From Ceratopteris richardii (taxonomy: Eukaryota > Streptophyta > Polypodiopsida > Polypodiales > Pteridaceae): DNA of 64,000 nucleotides. This document shows, piece after piece, positions 43,346 through 57,487 of this stretch; position 1 is the first letter of the stretch; every line of letters begins with the position of its first letter. Position numbers and translations under genes: made by a program. Below the pieces are notes generated by a model that searched no databases, was not told where the DNA came from, and saw nothing but the letters and a program-made list of their open reading frames with translations. The stretch is taken from NCBI GenBank assembly GCA_020310875.1, contig CM035416.1:71811983-71875982 (forward strand), in the 5' to 3' direction.

Positions 43346-45829
43346 GAAACAATATACAAAAATTACTCTTAAAACATTACCTATGTACTAGTATTACTCC
43401 ACAAATTAGATAGCTACTATACATGATAGAATCCATGCATTTTTCATTTCCCTCCCCTATAAGTGTAGGAAAACATCGACTCTCTTCCCTTCATGCATTT
43501 CAAGAGCATCTCCCTCCTAACATCTTACCTCTCTCTCTCTCTCGTGTATATAAAAGACACATACATCTAAACACACATGCACACAAAGAACATGTGTACC
43601 AAATTTTTTTTTTTCTCTCTCTCTCTCTCTCTCTCCTCTTTGCCTCCTTCTCTCTCTACCTCAAGCAAATATTTTTTTCAATCGTACTATGCTTTTCCTT
43701 TCGACTCTTAGGGAGAGAGCTATGGATCTTGGAGGCATCAATAAGGATCTAAAATAATAGCAAATTCCTTCTCATGGTTGAACACTTCATGTAATCTCTC
43801 TCTCTCTTAGATGGACTTTAACAACCAAACCCAAAGAGCTTATGCTTTATTCTTGGCACCGAACCCTAAATGTAGGAAATTGTATCTGGAAAATAATGCA
43901 AGTTATAAAAAATGGAAAGATTTATAGAGCTTCTTGTACTTCACATGACAATTCTCACACTTTCATGGGCATTTCTATAGAGAACGAACACAACAAAGAA
44001 GCATGGGCTTTCTCAAAGCCACCTTCCTATTCTACCCATCATCCCTAATCCTCAAATTTGTAGATAGTCCCAAAAATACTACACACAATGATCTTGGAAT
44101 ATAATCTTCTCTCTCGCTTTGTCTAAGTTGCACGCCTGGTATCCTCACCTCCTTGCATATGTCTGGCTATCAAATCTTGCAAACCCACAAATCAATGCTT
44201 AACTTTATGAATCCCTCCTCCATTGACTCTCTCATAATAAATTTCGGAGCAACTTGGTTTATATGAGCAACTAGTCCAATAGATATCCCCTATCCAATTA
44301 CTCAAGTGCAAGTTGGAGCATTGGGTGGACATTGAAGAGGATCAAATGACTCAACGTCTCTACTATTAGGTATGTGGTCATCAAACCTTGTTGGAGAGAA
44401 GCATAGATTGTATTGACGAAGGCGATCATGGACTCATTAGTTATCACATACCCTAGAGATGATGAGATTACTCACTGCTCCTACCATTAGAAAAGTGGAA
44501 ACTTTGTGAAATGTATAAACCATGCAGGGATTATTGAAAGAGTCATATCTTCTTGTAACCCTCATGAGTTCATATAATTTGTGGCACTTATGCCACATAG
44601 AACTTGAAACTTGTTCTAGGGTGAATCAATAAGACTATAAGGGTCAAGAATTATTTAGTTGAAATGAAATTCCATATTCAAGACCATAAGACTATGTTGT
44701 TGTATTTATAATATCATCTATGTTACCATATTATATACAATAAGGCCACTGGATGAAAGAAGCCACTTACAAAATTATAAACATAACCCATATGTGATGA
44801 AAAAAGACAAATTAAGAGCAAATTAAACCACCTACTCGGTCCAAATTTAAGATATTACTTTAAAACATTTTGCACACCTAGAGGAGAATTATAGTGTGCT
44901 ATATGCTTAGTTCTTCATCAATCACATAAACCAAACTGGCCAAGAGTGTGTGGGTATGCATAGCAGTACTTGATTCTATCATTGAGTTTCTCCAAATCCA
45001 TAATTCATCTTGAGCCCAGGATTTACATTCAAACATTTAGTAAAAAAGAGAGGTAAGAGTCTGTAACTCATGTAGCATAGATAGCCTTGGTTTCTGAGAA
45101 TGGCCATAAGGGTAGCAACCAAGGCTAGAGATCTTCATGGAGCTAACTTGTCGGCCTCTTTTGGATAGTGGATGCTATACTCATGCCATCGGCATAGAAG
45201 GGATAGTAATTTCCTAATATCAAAATCACTTTCATCACTCGATTAGTGAAAAGATATTCTATTAAAGTTCTCTATTAAACTATTGATTCTCTTCACATAT
45301 ATACTATTTTGAGACCAAGGGAAGGTGGGTGTTGATCTTTGGAGATCTGTATCCCCAAGATATGAGACTGATGACCATAATCAGGCTTTTGACAATTTAA
45401 CGTAAGTACTTATCTCTTTTTTACTTCATTTGTTCAAGTAATCTATTGTGAAAGATGACTCTCAAGTTATGGGAAGTTTTGATTAGGATATTGAAGCACT
45501 TTTAATGAGAATAAGAGCATATTTTTAATATTTATTTAAATGTTTTTGAGTGGTAGAACAAATTGATGCCAAAAGAAAGTCTTATAGAATGGATATGTGG
45601 ATGAATACTCGTAAAAACGGCATAATAGACCTAGCTACTCACCCTTTGTGACTCCAATTTTACTTATAAAAAAAGGATGAAATATTTAGGATATGCAAAG
45701 ATTATCTTAGAATCAATAAGATCATTTTAAGACATAGATATGCTATGCACATAATAGATGCTCTTCTTGATGATTTAGTTTTAGTATAGAAGTAGAAACT
45801 AGATCCCACAAGATTAGAGCTCAATAAGA
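43346..45829. other. No recognisable gene
   Basis: AT-rich intergenic sequence. A (CT)n run lies at about 43613-43635. No protein motif is readable in six frames until gypsy RT similarity begins near 45830. Confidence 0.45.
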
Positions 45830-46420
45830 AGTTGTACAATAAACAAACTTTAGATGGACATTATGAATATCTTCTTATGGGTTTTGGTTATATAATGCAC
45901 CCAAAGAAATATAGTTTTAATTAATGATGTTTGAATGCCATTTATTGGTAAAATTGTGTTTGATTTTGTAGATGCTTTATTGGTTTATAGTAAGTCAAAA
46001 AAAAAGAGAGCATGAAGTACATTTAAGGATAGCTCTGAATAAACTTAAAGAAATGCAACTCTAAGTCAATCTAGAAAAGATAGTCGAATCTAATGGAGAT
46101 AGAGTATTTAGGGCATATAGTTTTGGCTAATTAGATATATGTGGATCCCTCAAAGATCGAAATGGTTTCATGGTTCCCTAGTCATGAAGAGGATGGAATC
46201 ACATGATTATTTCTAAGAATTTTGGGATTTCATATCCATCGAAAATATAGCATCTATAAAGAATTTGCTTGAAGAAAAGGTGCCTATTGTGACGACGCAA
46301 GAGAGATAAGAGAGTTTTGAAGAAATGAAAGGATATTTGAGCGATCTAGAGACTATTGCTAGTAGCATTTCCATCAAGGTTGTGCTTATTTGATGAGAGT
46401 TTTGAAAACGAGATAGAGAG
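45830..46420 (+). pseudogene. Strongly decayed Ty3/gypsy reverse transcriptase
   Basis: The plus strand keeps LVYSKSKKEHEVHLRIALNK in one frame, then a degraded EYLGHIV and VDPSKIEMVSWF, and the start of the connection (ESFEEMKGYLSD). This order matches the RT thumb of chromovirus-type gypsy elements (consensus KEEHEEHLRIVLQ, FLGHVVS, VDPAKIEA). The stretch is full of stops and frameshifts. It is a different and older gypsy lineage from A and B. Confidence 0.7.
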
Positions 46421-46559
46421 AAAACGACGAACATGGACTTGTTACAACATGTTGACTTCATTTAATGTGAAAGATGCACGAATTTTCCACGTCTTATACA
46501 CTTTCCAACATCATATACACTTCTTGATATTTTTTGAACTAAAGTATGATCCTTGAAAT

Positions 46560-48144
<1,585 letters not shown>

Positions 48145-48149
48145 GATAT

Positions 48150-48817
48150 TGTAGCTCAGTGGTGAGTAGCACCTCCTTTAATGTCAATCAGGGAAGACAT
48201 GAGGATGGTATGAAGACCTCGGGCAAGTGATGTGCACAAGTGGTGATGGAGAAGCGCACAAGCATGCACACACATACACACACACATGCGCACACAGGTA
48301 AGAACAAAGAGTGGAACAACGAAAGCTTTGATTAAGATCAAAAGACAATCACAAGAGCTCTTCTTAGTTCAAACTACAATTTGCTCCCCCAAAAATGAGC
48401 TCTCTAGATCCTTTTATAGTTTTTGACTAGCTAGAGGCCTATCCAGATGTAGTGTTCGGCCTAGTTAAAAATTAGGTTCCAGGGCTTATTCGGGGGCTCA
48501 AATGAACCGTAAAAATTATGAAAATTGGTATAAGGCTAGATCTAATACTCCTCAAGCTCGAGGACTCCTTGACTTCCACAAAATGGAGTTGCAAAAAGAT
48601 GAAAAGGTATTTACAATGTATCCATCGTGTGTGTAGGGTATGATTTGAAATTCTGCATACACTTCCTTGGAGCTCCCTACATGATCCTCTGTTTGAGAGT
48701 TAACTTCCCTATTGATCCTATTCCTCGGTCCTTCTTTGGCTTATTTGTCTGCTAGGACCTGCCCGGCCTTCACTCTGCCTTGTGCTTCCTTGTCGTGTCA
48801 TGCCGAGACTACCAACA
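48150..48817 (-). repeat. Gypsy B 3' LTR
   Basis: 668 bp, matching 62952-63620. Its TG-end half also resembles the LTR of gypsy A (same start, same CA-rich ACACACATAC stretch). Confidence 0.93.
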
Positions 48818-48831
48818 CTCCCCCCTCTCTC
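48818..48831 (-). other. Gypsy B polypurine tract
   Basis: The minus strand reads AGAGAGGGGGGAG just before the 3' LTR. Confidence 0.85.
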
Positions 48832-49576
48832 GCGTCTATCTTCTCTGATAGACCCTTCCAGACCCGAGTGTTTAATGTAACATTCGACCATATCTGTGGC
48901 CAATTGATGTTCCTCGAGCCTCAGGCCTCTGGCTAGTTCTGTGAGTAAATCATCCCAATCTACTGGTCCAAGTACCTGCGGATGTGGCATATGCAGCTTG
49001 TTTAAGTGTAGGACCTACTCCATAGCAAATACGTGTAACAGATGACAAGGTTTGCGAATGAAGATTTCTGAGTGATACTCCTAGAACCCTATGACAAACA
49101 TTTCTTCGAATGTCTGTTTGAAGCATGGTGGGAGATATTTGACAAGAGCGTGCCACACATATACAACATTTATGGATGGGGTGGTGCTCATATCATATAC
49201 TAGATCTAGGTTGCCTTCGTTAAAGCCTAGGGCTGAGAGGTGAGGCTCTCTAACATTTTTGAATGTATAGAATATGACATGCATGAGTTCAAATATTTTG
49301 AGGCACATCTATTCCATTAAGTCTGGTATGTTCTTGAACCTAATGCTCCAATGCCTAATGGTGGAAATCATATATGCAACCATTGGCGGTGCTAGATATG
49401 CATAGTTAAGCCACTTGCCGCATCCGTTGACATTCTTTACTGTGTTAGTGAACTCCGGTCATGATCATCATCGAATGACAGGGCAATAACAGGGGTTATA
49501 CGATATACAAAGGTATGTTGTTCCAGGTGCACACCATCTCCGAGTAGTTTTCTAGTAATTGTATCCTCCAGGTAGG

Positions 49577-52500
49577 CTAGAAGATGGTGCCGTGTTTGGC
49601 ACTCTCAGGAACATCCTCAGGGGCGAATTGGGTTGCAAAGGTTGGCTCCTTCTTGGTGTGATGCTTGATCTCTTCATTATAATCTGCCATTAACACACAA
49701 AATGGTACATAATGGTCGTCGGAAGTACCAATCCATTGATGATGAGATAAGTGCTTGAAGTAGTCGGACTTGATTACGATTTCTTCCAGATGAGACATGG
49801 TTTGTATCTGAACTACCACTCTGTCATCATGGGTGTGGCCAACCTTTTCTAACTTCTACATCCATTCTGAAGCTTCAATCTCAAATGTATCGAGCCCTTC
49901 CTCTGTTTGTCAGCCTCCATGTGTGGGCATGGCTTTGTAGGGTTCATCAAATGTCTCTTCAACTTCAATCAGGACTAGCTCTTCACGTTCTGGCTCCACC
50001 ATTGGAGAAGGTTGCCATTCATACTGCAAAAGTTGAGTCTGCAAACCGGCAACTTGTGCTTTCAATTCCGTTAGCTCTTCAAGTGTGGCAGTTGTAGGTG
50101 TTGCTTCCTTCTGATGCTATCTTGGACTACCCAATCACTTTTCTAGTTCATCATGCTCTTTTTCTAATGCATCATATGCCTCTAGGAGGTCTACATGTGT
50201 ATCCAATATTGTCTGCATGGTGGCTAAAGGAAGGGCTTTGAACCGCTCCGGGTCGATCTCTTGAGGTGAACCTTCCATTGCCGCTTCTAGATTTTCTTCA
50301 TTCTCTTTTTGGAGTATTTTGTTCTCTTCTAATGCTGTGGACATGTGCTTCCTCAGTAATGCAAGGTTACGCTTGTGATTGTTTGACTGTTGCACATGTA
50401 GCATTTCCTCAAGATGTTGACTGTTTATCTAGTTTGGGGGGTTTGACCAATAATTCCTCATAGTGTCTTTGTAAGGTATCATAGTCACATTGTAGTTCCA
50501 CCTTGTCCTTCTCCATGACCGTGATTCATTCTTATAATGTCTCATGGTCTTTGAACTGGTTTGTATGTTGTGCATCTAAATGCTGATAATCCTGTTGTAA
50601 CTGATAAACACATTGATATAAAGTGTTGAACACGTTATTTACAGGGTTGGGTGCCAAAAAGGTTTGGAATGTAGGGGGATAAGGAAGAGGGAAAGGGGTG
50701 GTGAATGCCATGGTGGGAAATGGTGATGTTGGTGGTGGGGGAATAGGAGATTGTGGAAATATGGGGGGAGGGAATGGTGCATTTGTGGGTGATATGTCCA
50801 TTTGGTTGTGAGTGGATGCAATCATGGGTGCTACCATATACATGGGGATGGTAGGTGTGGTGACTGTGGTGAAAGTGCACAATGGTGTGCCTAATTGTGC
50901 ATGTGGGTCTCCTAGATGCATGACAGGGGAAATGGGATTCCCTTTAACCATCGTTAGAGCCCGATAGCCCATGTTGAGTTACAAAGTTGGTGAAGTCGGA
51001 TCTTGATAGTTGTGAGGATTGACCTATATCATGTGATTTACTATGTGTGATTGAGACAGTGGCCGTGATAGTAGAGACAATCGTGGTTATGCTATGAGGT
51101 GAGGTGGGTGGAGTCAGAGGGGAGAGTGGTAAGGGTGGGGATGGTGGTGCACTTGACCTGTGGTGTTCTTCAATATGTTGAGTGGTATGTGCCATGGCAA
51201 TGGTCGTGGAAGTGGTGTCATGTGGTTCTGAAACTACAGTGTCTATGTGCTTTCCTGATCTTGGTGGTTGTGTCCCACATCTTTGTTCGAATCTCTGAGA
51301 GTGGGTGAGGGCGGTGTGAATAGCCACTTGTGTTCCCAATGCATCAACAAGCAGGTTGAGGGAGGCTATGAACTGGTCATCCATACCTCCTTCCCCAAGC
51401 ATCTAGTTCATCAGGGCTTTCCTAGATGCCAAGGATAGTCTAGTTGTTCCTGAACTAAGTTAGTATTGTACAATCTCCATATTTGTACTATGTATGTTGG
51501 AGCTCCCTCGAGTTCTGGTATAACATGTTGCACATATTCATGCTCCTCTTCATCATGTTCTCCTTCCTTCTCTTCATCTTTTTTGTCTTCTTTAGCCTCT
51601 TCCTCATCTTCATCCACTTTGACAACGATTGATTGAGTTGGTTCAGGCTGGTCCGTGGTGGTTTGTTGTTCACTTAACTGCTCTGCTTCTATCTCCAAGT
51701 TGGCTTCATTGAGCATTCTGGCTTCTTGTTCATCAGTCAAATCCTCAAGTGTGAAGCCTTGAGGGAACTCTAGATCGGCGGGGATCGGTGGAAAGATAAG
51801 ATTAGCCCCCCTTGCACTTTGCCTTGGTAATCGGATGGTGAAGAGCCGTACTTGTCTTTGGGGTGGCGGAGTCACCTCTGGTGTCACTCTAGCGCCAATA
51901 GGCTGTGCACATGACATTTGAATAGTTCCTCTCATCCTCTTTGATGGGGGGCCTTGTGGATGATGCCCTTCGCTGAAATTCATGTGCCCTAGTCCAAATG
52001 AGTGCCCTTTGTACTGGCACATCATATGCAAGGCATCGATACACAATTCTAGCGAGTGCACAACATCCATATAGTACTGACTTCTGTTTCTTATACCAGG
52101 ATTGATGTGCAAGATGGATTTGGTCCATAATCCAATGTGGCATGTTCATCGTAAGGTTTTTCCTGTCTGCCAAATATACGCTAAACCAAATCTTCTTGGG
52201 CAGCATTGTAAATCTCTCTTGGGCTGGGAATGTGAAATGTTGCATGCACATTCGGAGATGGATGGCAATAGTTAGGGTCATTGCCACCATGTCCTTCATC
52301 TTAGTGAGGTTCCTATTCTTCATATTCTCAGGGATCATTGTCTCCTTCTCAGTAGGGATGTGCATGCCTCTCATGTCTAAAGCTTCTCTGACCAAGTTTT
52401 TGGTTAATTTAAAACACTTAAGTTCATTCCCTCGTGTAAGAGATGGAAGCACAAAGGTGCTTGTACCTTTCTTATCTCTGCTAGGAGTGAGTGTGCTAAC

Positions 52501-52899
52501 TAAATATGAACACCTCAAGAAGTCAGGCTTAGGTAACTGAGCATGGAAATAGTAGCCCAATTCGGCCTTCCTTCATACCGGTCATAATCCCTCTCTGTTC
52601 TAAAGCTTTTCAAACTCTCGTGTAAAGAAATGGTAATGTCCCCATCGTCCATTAAACTCTATCTCAAAATCCCATAAATAAGTGCCATCCCTAAGGGGTC
52701 CCGTCACTTCACTGAACCAATGAGAGTTCTTACTAACTTGCGATGTGTGCCCCTGGGAAGGATCTTGAATGGGTATGACGTGCAATGCTCTCAACTCCTA
52801 TGGCCGTTCTGTGAACTCCTCCTGGGTAGGGATACTTTCAATGTCCACTATTTGAGGACCTGCCCCTGCCTAGGAGATCGTTCCTGGAGCCTCTGCCAT
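49577..52899 (-). pseudogene. Extra 3' gene of gypsy B, unknown function
   Basis: One minus-strand coding region starting MAEAPGTIS at 52899 and readable with stops and frameshifts to about 49577; weaker frames continue toward the LTR. The N-terminal 330 codons look globular (WDFEIEFNGRWGHYHFFTRE, ELKCFKLTKNLVREALDM, MPHWIMDQIHLAHQSWYKK). A basic/Pro segment and a very acidic tract at about 51530-51610 (DEDEEEAKEDKKDEEKEGE) follow. Then come Ser/Thr/Pro-rich and Pro/Phe-rich linkers and a coiled coil at about 50135-50404 (ALEENKILQKENEENLEAA). Its position between integrase and 3' LTR is where Athila-type elements carry env-like or additional ORFs, but I see no signal peptide or membrane segment. 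It could be a captured host gene. Confidence 0.5.
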
Positions 52900-53200
52900 G
52901 TTGAGGGTATTGATCGCCGGTTCTATGAGAATATATAAATACATGTTAACATTGCAATGGACACAAAATGACCATTTGTCCCCGTTACAACATTAAGATG
53001 ATGAACTGTGATATGGTTAGTTGGTTAGTTAGTGCTCATGTGATCGTGAGTGTGAAGTGTGGCTAGTGGATGAAGGGTTCCTAGGTGCTAATTGGAGTAG
53101 TGCAATGTAGTGTGGATATAGTTAGTATATGGAGGTAGGTTTACACAGTGGGATGAGGGGGTTTATTACAATATTTGAGTTGCCAAACATAGAGTATGGC
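52900..53200 (-). other. Spacer within gypsy B 3' region
   Basis: Low-complexity GTTAG/GTGTGA-rich sequence between two extra ORFs; nothing recognised. Confidence 0.4.
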
Positions 53201-53605
53201 TTAACATTTTGATTTCATGGAGACTTCAGAAGGCTTTACAATAATGTCTACTTGGAAATGAGGCTTTTTAGGGACCCATTTACAAGTGATCCTGCTCGTG
53301 CTCGTGGATGAATATGTGACTTTGCATGTCAAACAATTATGGGTATCGGGTGTTCGAGTGTGTGAATAATGCTTTACATTGTGTGGTTTATGTGTAGCTA
53401 TTTGAGCCCGCAAGCAAGCCTTAGGCACCCAAGTTTGTCTTGATTGTGGGTCGGCCTGCATTGAATTCTTGGGTACCCAGATAGACATTACTTTCGTAGG
53501 CAAATCTTTGAGAGACTTCTTATTAGTTTCCTATGGTTGATCACTAGTATGACGTTTCATCAGTGGTTCTAACTTAGCTTTCCGTACCCATATTTGCTTC
53601 GGTGG
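53201..53605 (-). pseudogene. WVPK-repeat ORF of gypsy B
   Basis: Minus strand contains IWVRKAK, IWVPKNSMQA, TWVPKACLRA and KWVPKKPHF, a Trp-Val-Pro-Lys motif at irregular spacing. WVPK phrases are common in linker regions of plant retroelement gag proteins, so this may be a displaced gag segment. One stop lies upstream (DQP-stop). Confidence 0.45.
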
Positions 53606-53632
53606 CTAAGACACCTTGGTAGGGGCTATCCA

Positions 53633-54264
53633 CTATTTGTGACTATTGCTTCTCTGCTTCGTCCTGTTCCCAAGGGTTGCAAGTTCCTTGGCCGTGACTT
53701 TCTTTTGAACAAAAGGGAGTTCCAACTGCTTCACATCTCCTGGACTGGCAGTTTTTTGCATCAGAGAGTGTTGGAAAAGAAAAGCATCTTTTTCCATAAA
53801 TGTGCTCTTGGAAGGACCAAGAGTTGGTGCCATTCCTACTTCCTTAAATGTTCCAGTGGTCAATTCAATAGTAAGATATTGTTGTTGCATCCAAACTTGA
53901 AGAAGTCCACTTCTTAGGTTAAGATTAACTGCATTATCATAGATCCAATCATGACCTAGGATGAGGGGTTCGATGAGATTGTCATCCTGACATACTAGCA
54001 CTTTTACTAACATTTGAATCTCTTGAAGGTTAATGGGAAGTTCCACCTCACCTAGGCAAGGGGTTTCCACTCCTCCTAATCCTATAAGATAAGCCTCTAT
54101 AGGATTGACATTCAGTTGCATAGCTTGACAATATGACAATTTAATGGCACTCGTTGCAGAACCTGAGTCAATCAAGGCTCTCACAGTCCTTGCCTTCTCT
54201 CAGTGTCGTAGCTCTATCATCACAAAAGGGCGTCTATCAGTGATTCCTGAGGAACTCTTAGTAG
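53633..54264 (-). pseudogene. Second retropepsin-like ORF of gypsy B
   Basis: Minus strand reads RPFVMIELRH, a stop, then RALIDSGSATSAIKLSYCQA and LIEPLILGHDWI. DSG followed by a hydrophobic strand, with ILGHDW about 70 residues later, is the signature order of retroviral-type aspartic proteases (the GRD/GHDW helix follows the flap). Retropepsins dimerise and cut the polyprotein. The pol protease of the same element (57488-58456) has DSC instead, so this downstream copy has the better catalytic triad. It lies after integrase, not in the usual place between gag and RT, and is probably a captured or recombined module. Confidence 0.6.
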
Positions 54265-54277
54265 AGACTTGACACAT

Positions 54278-54560
54278 GGCCATTTGATATCTTGGAGTTG
54301 CATAGGCCTCTGCCCTCGAGTTCTCTCTTCCTTGCCTCCTAGCTTTCATCTTTCGGGTAGAATTTCACCTTCTAATGTAGCTAACTGGACTACTTCACTT
54401 GTTGATATTTGGTTGATTATCATGGGCCATTTGATATCTTGGAGTTGCATAGGCCTCTGCCCTCGAGTTCTCTCTTCCTTGCCTCCTAGCTTTCATCTTT
54501 CGGGTAGAATTTCACCTTCTAATGTAGCTAACTGGACTACTTCACTTGTTGATATTTGGT
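54278..54560. repeat. 136-bp tandem duplication, period 147
   Basis: Two apparently identical copies, 54278-54413 and 54425-54560, beginning GGCCATTTGATATCTTGGAG and ending GTTGATATTTGGT, separated by about 11 bp. It sits exactly at the junction of truncated integrase and the retropepsin-like ORF. Confidence 0.9.
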
Positions 54561-54564
54561 GTAG

Positions 54565-55726
54565 CTATTTGTCCCAATCAGAACGTTTATTATTCACGAG
54601 TTTAGTCAGCACATTGCATAGTATCTTGTTCGTGCTCTCGGCTTGGCCATTGGCTTGTGGGTGATATGGAGCTGACTTCTTATGTATTACCAAGAATTCT
54701 TGTAACAAGTTTTCAATAAATTTATTCAAGAAGTGGGTACCACGATCACTTACCAATTCTATTGGCAAACCATATCTAGTGAATACATTCTCAAACAGGA
54801 ACTTAGTCGTAGTTTGAGCATCATTTTTTGTTTTGGCCTTTACCTCTACCCATTTAGTCAGATAATCACTGGTCACAATAATGTATTCCGCATGTGAACC
54901 CTTAGCTAGGGGATTAATAGGGCCAACAAAGTGTATTCCCCACTTAGAGAATGCCCTTCCTCCCTTTATGGGCTTCAACGACATCTCATCTTTATGTATC
55001 CGATACTGAGTTCTTTGGCAAATATCACACCTCCCCATGTAGGTATGTGCATCCATCTGAAGAGTTGGCCACCAAAGACCTGCAAACAATATCGCTCTAA
55101 TTACTCTATCGGAACCGAAATGTCCACCTGCTACATTCTGGTGAGCCGTCTCTAGCACTTTAAAATATTCGCTCTCATGGACACACAATCATAGATAGCC
55201 GTCTCTGCCTCTTCTATATAGATTATCACCTATGAGGGCGTAATCTAATGCTTCTTGTTCTAGGCCTCTTCTCTTGGCCAATGTCATCTCTTGAGGGAAT
55301 GTTTTTGTCCTCAAAAAGTTCACTAATGGTTCACTCCAATCCGGTATGAGAGCTACTTGATACAAGGATGCATGCTCTACAATACAACAAATTGGGCATT
55401 CCTTGCACATCCTATGGACATCTGCTTCCATAGTTGGCCAGTGCACTCCGAGTCTCTTTAGTGTTTGTAAAGTTCTTTGCTTCGAGTAGTGTTGCTCTAA
55501 TGCACCTACATGTGCTAATTGCAACCATTTCGTGTACTCCTCTTCCACACAACAAGCTAATGTTTCCTTGATCTGTATGCTTGTACATACTCCCTGCCAT
55601 GATATGGTACTTCTGGTCTTTTACTACTTCCTTATCTTGAGTGTTTATTACTGGATGTCTAGGCCCATATGTCAATACTAGCACTAATGTCTTGGCCCAC
55701 GATAGTACAACTTCCAAATTAAACAA
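54565..55726 (-). pseudogene. Gypsy B integrase with two H2C2 zinc modules, truncated
   Basis: Minus strand: a first zinc module (AHVGALEQHYSKQRTLQTLK, GVHWPTMEADV, CKECPIC), then about 90 residues, then a second (AHQNVAGGHFGSDRVIRAIL, LWWPTLQMDA, CDICQRT). The core follows: WGIHFVGPINP with His where the first catalytic Asp belongs, VSDRGTHFLN with the second Asp, and PYHPQANGQAESTNK with the Glu. The protein stops after SDWDK, where normal integrases continue LHxALWAYRT, so the C-terminal domain is lost. A stop at about 55189 separates the modules, and the extreme N-terminus (55726-55412) reads in another frame. Integrase inserts the cDNA into host DNA; this one should be inactive. Confidence 0.8.
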
Positions 55727-56170
55727 CTAAGCATCAGGAAGATCATCTAATACTCCTTGTGGGACCTCTTTAGATGTGAGCCTCAAGAGATGATCTGCTC
55801 TCAAGTGAGTCTTGCCTTTCCTCACCACTACCTCAAAGTCATATTCCATTAGTAAGAGGAACCATCTTACTAATCTACATGTATTGCATGGCTTGTTTAC
55901 CAAGTACAATAGAGCTTGATGATGAGTAAAAAATTTAAACTTATTTGCAAGCAAATAATGTCTAAACTTCTTGACTGCATATACCATGCCTAATCCCTCT
56001 CGTTTGGTGGTGGTGTAATTCCTCTTTGCAGCATTTAATTGCCTACTTGCATAAGAAATTGGCATATCTAAATTACCTTCACTAGTAGGTTGTGCTAGCA
56101 CACATCCAATAGCATAGTTGGACGCATCCACATGTACGCAAAATGGCTTACTCCAATCTGGTGTTATCAA
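55727..56170 (-). pseudogene. Gypsy B RNase H
   Basis: Minus strand starts MITPDWSKPFCVHVDASNYA. It contains VDASN (first Asp), TKREGLGMVYAVKKFRHYLL (Glu) and KFKFFTHHQALLYL, where His replaces the catalytic Asp seen in gypsy A (FFTDHQALL). The end, VRKGKTHLRADHLLRL, is the usual gypsy RNase H C-terminus. RNase H removes RNA from the RNA-DNA hybrid during reverse transcription. Confidence 0.85.
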
Positions 56171-56188
56171 GATTGGTGTTGAACATAA

Positions 56189-57340
56189 TCATCTTTTAAG
56201 CTCATTGAAGGATGTCTCACACTCGTTTGTCCACTCGAAATTTGTTAAATGGCCGTACAGAGGCTTTGCAATGATGGCATACATGTGTATAAAGCATGCA
56301 TAGTAACCACAATGCCCCATGAAAGCTTGTACTTCCTTGACATTCTTTGGCCTAGGTAACTCTACAATAGCTCGCACTTTATCTTCGTATGTGGATATGC
56401 CATTCTTTGACACTATATGTCCTAAAATCTTGCCTTGCCTCACCATGAAAACACACTTTTCTGGGTTCAAGCAAACTTGATATTCTCTACATTTGTCAAA
56501 GATAGCTCTCAACTCGGGGATATGTGTCTGTCTAATGTTGGAATGAGCACAAAGGTCATCCACATAGACTTCCAGGTTCTTCCTCAAGAACTCTTTAAAA
56601 ACATGGCACATCAACCTCTTAAAGTTAGCTAGTGCATTGGTGAGACCAAATGGCATTACCCAAAAAGCGAATATGCCCCACTCTGTGGCAAAAGCCATCT
56701 TATGCTGGTCTTCTGGAGCAATGGCTACTTGATTGTAACTAGAGAATCCATCTAGGAAGCTATCTACTTCTTTGCCTGCAATTCTTTCTAGTAGATGCTT
56801 AGTGATAGGAAGTGGATAACTATCTCTAATTGTGGCTGCGTTAACTTTCTTCAAGTTAATGCATACATGTAACTTTCCATTCTTCTTGGGCACCACAACA
56901 ATGGGGGATACCCATTCAGTGTGCTCAATTTCATAGATGAATCTTGCTTCCACCAATCTATCTATCTCTTCCTTGATCTTGGCTGCATACTTATCGTTAT
57001 ATGTGTATAGCTTCTGCTTAGAGGGTTTAGCCTCTGAGGTCATGGGGATCGTGTGTGATCATATCTCAGGGTCTACACCTTTTAAATCTTTGTACCTCGA
57101 TGCAAAAACATCTCTGTATTCTCTTAACAAGGCGATCAACTCTTGTTCCTCTTCCTCAGTCAGGTCATGTCCTATGTATGTGCATTTTTCTTCTCCTTCT
57201 TCTATGGTTACAATGATTTTCTTTGTTGTCTCTTTGTTATCATAGGCCTCTCTTGCTTGTGCATCACGTTTAGGCATTCTTAACATGACTCTCCTATCTT
57301 CTATCTCATACTTCTTAAAATTTTTAGGGACCTCAAACAA
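56189..57340 (-). pseudogene. Gypsy B reverse transcriptase
   Basis: Minus strand: linker FEVPKNFKKYEIEDR, then ALLREYRDVFA, EWVSPIVVVPKKNGKL, FLDGFSSYNQVAIAPEDQ, MPFGLTNA and an intact VYVDDLCAHS catalytic box. Then ILGHIVSKNGIS and FMGHCGYYACFIHMYAII follow. It is closely similar to gypsy A RT. Stops at about 57059 and 56189 interrupt it. RT copies element RNA to DNA in cytoplasmic particles. Confidence 0.88.
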
Positions 57341-57487
57341 ATACTCTTGCTCATCTGATGTGGCTTCTCTCTTCTTCCTTTTCTTGCCTTCACTCTTAGT
57401 GGTTACTTGTGTGGCTAATGTCCCATCACTCGTAAGTTCTTTATGTCTATGAGGGTGAGCCTCGACTTCATAGAAATATTCCTCTTC

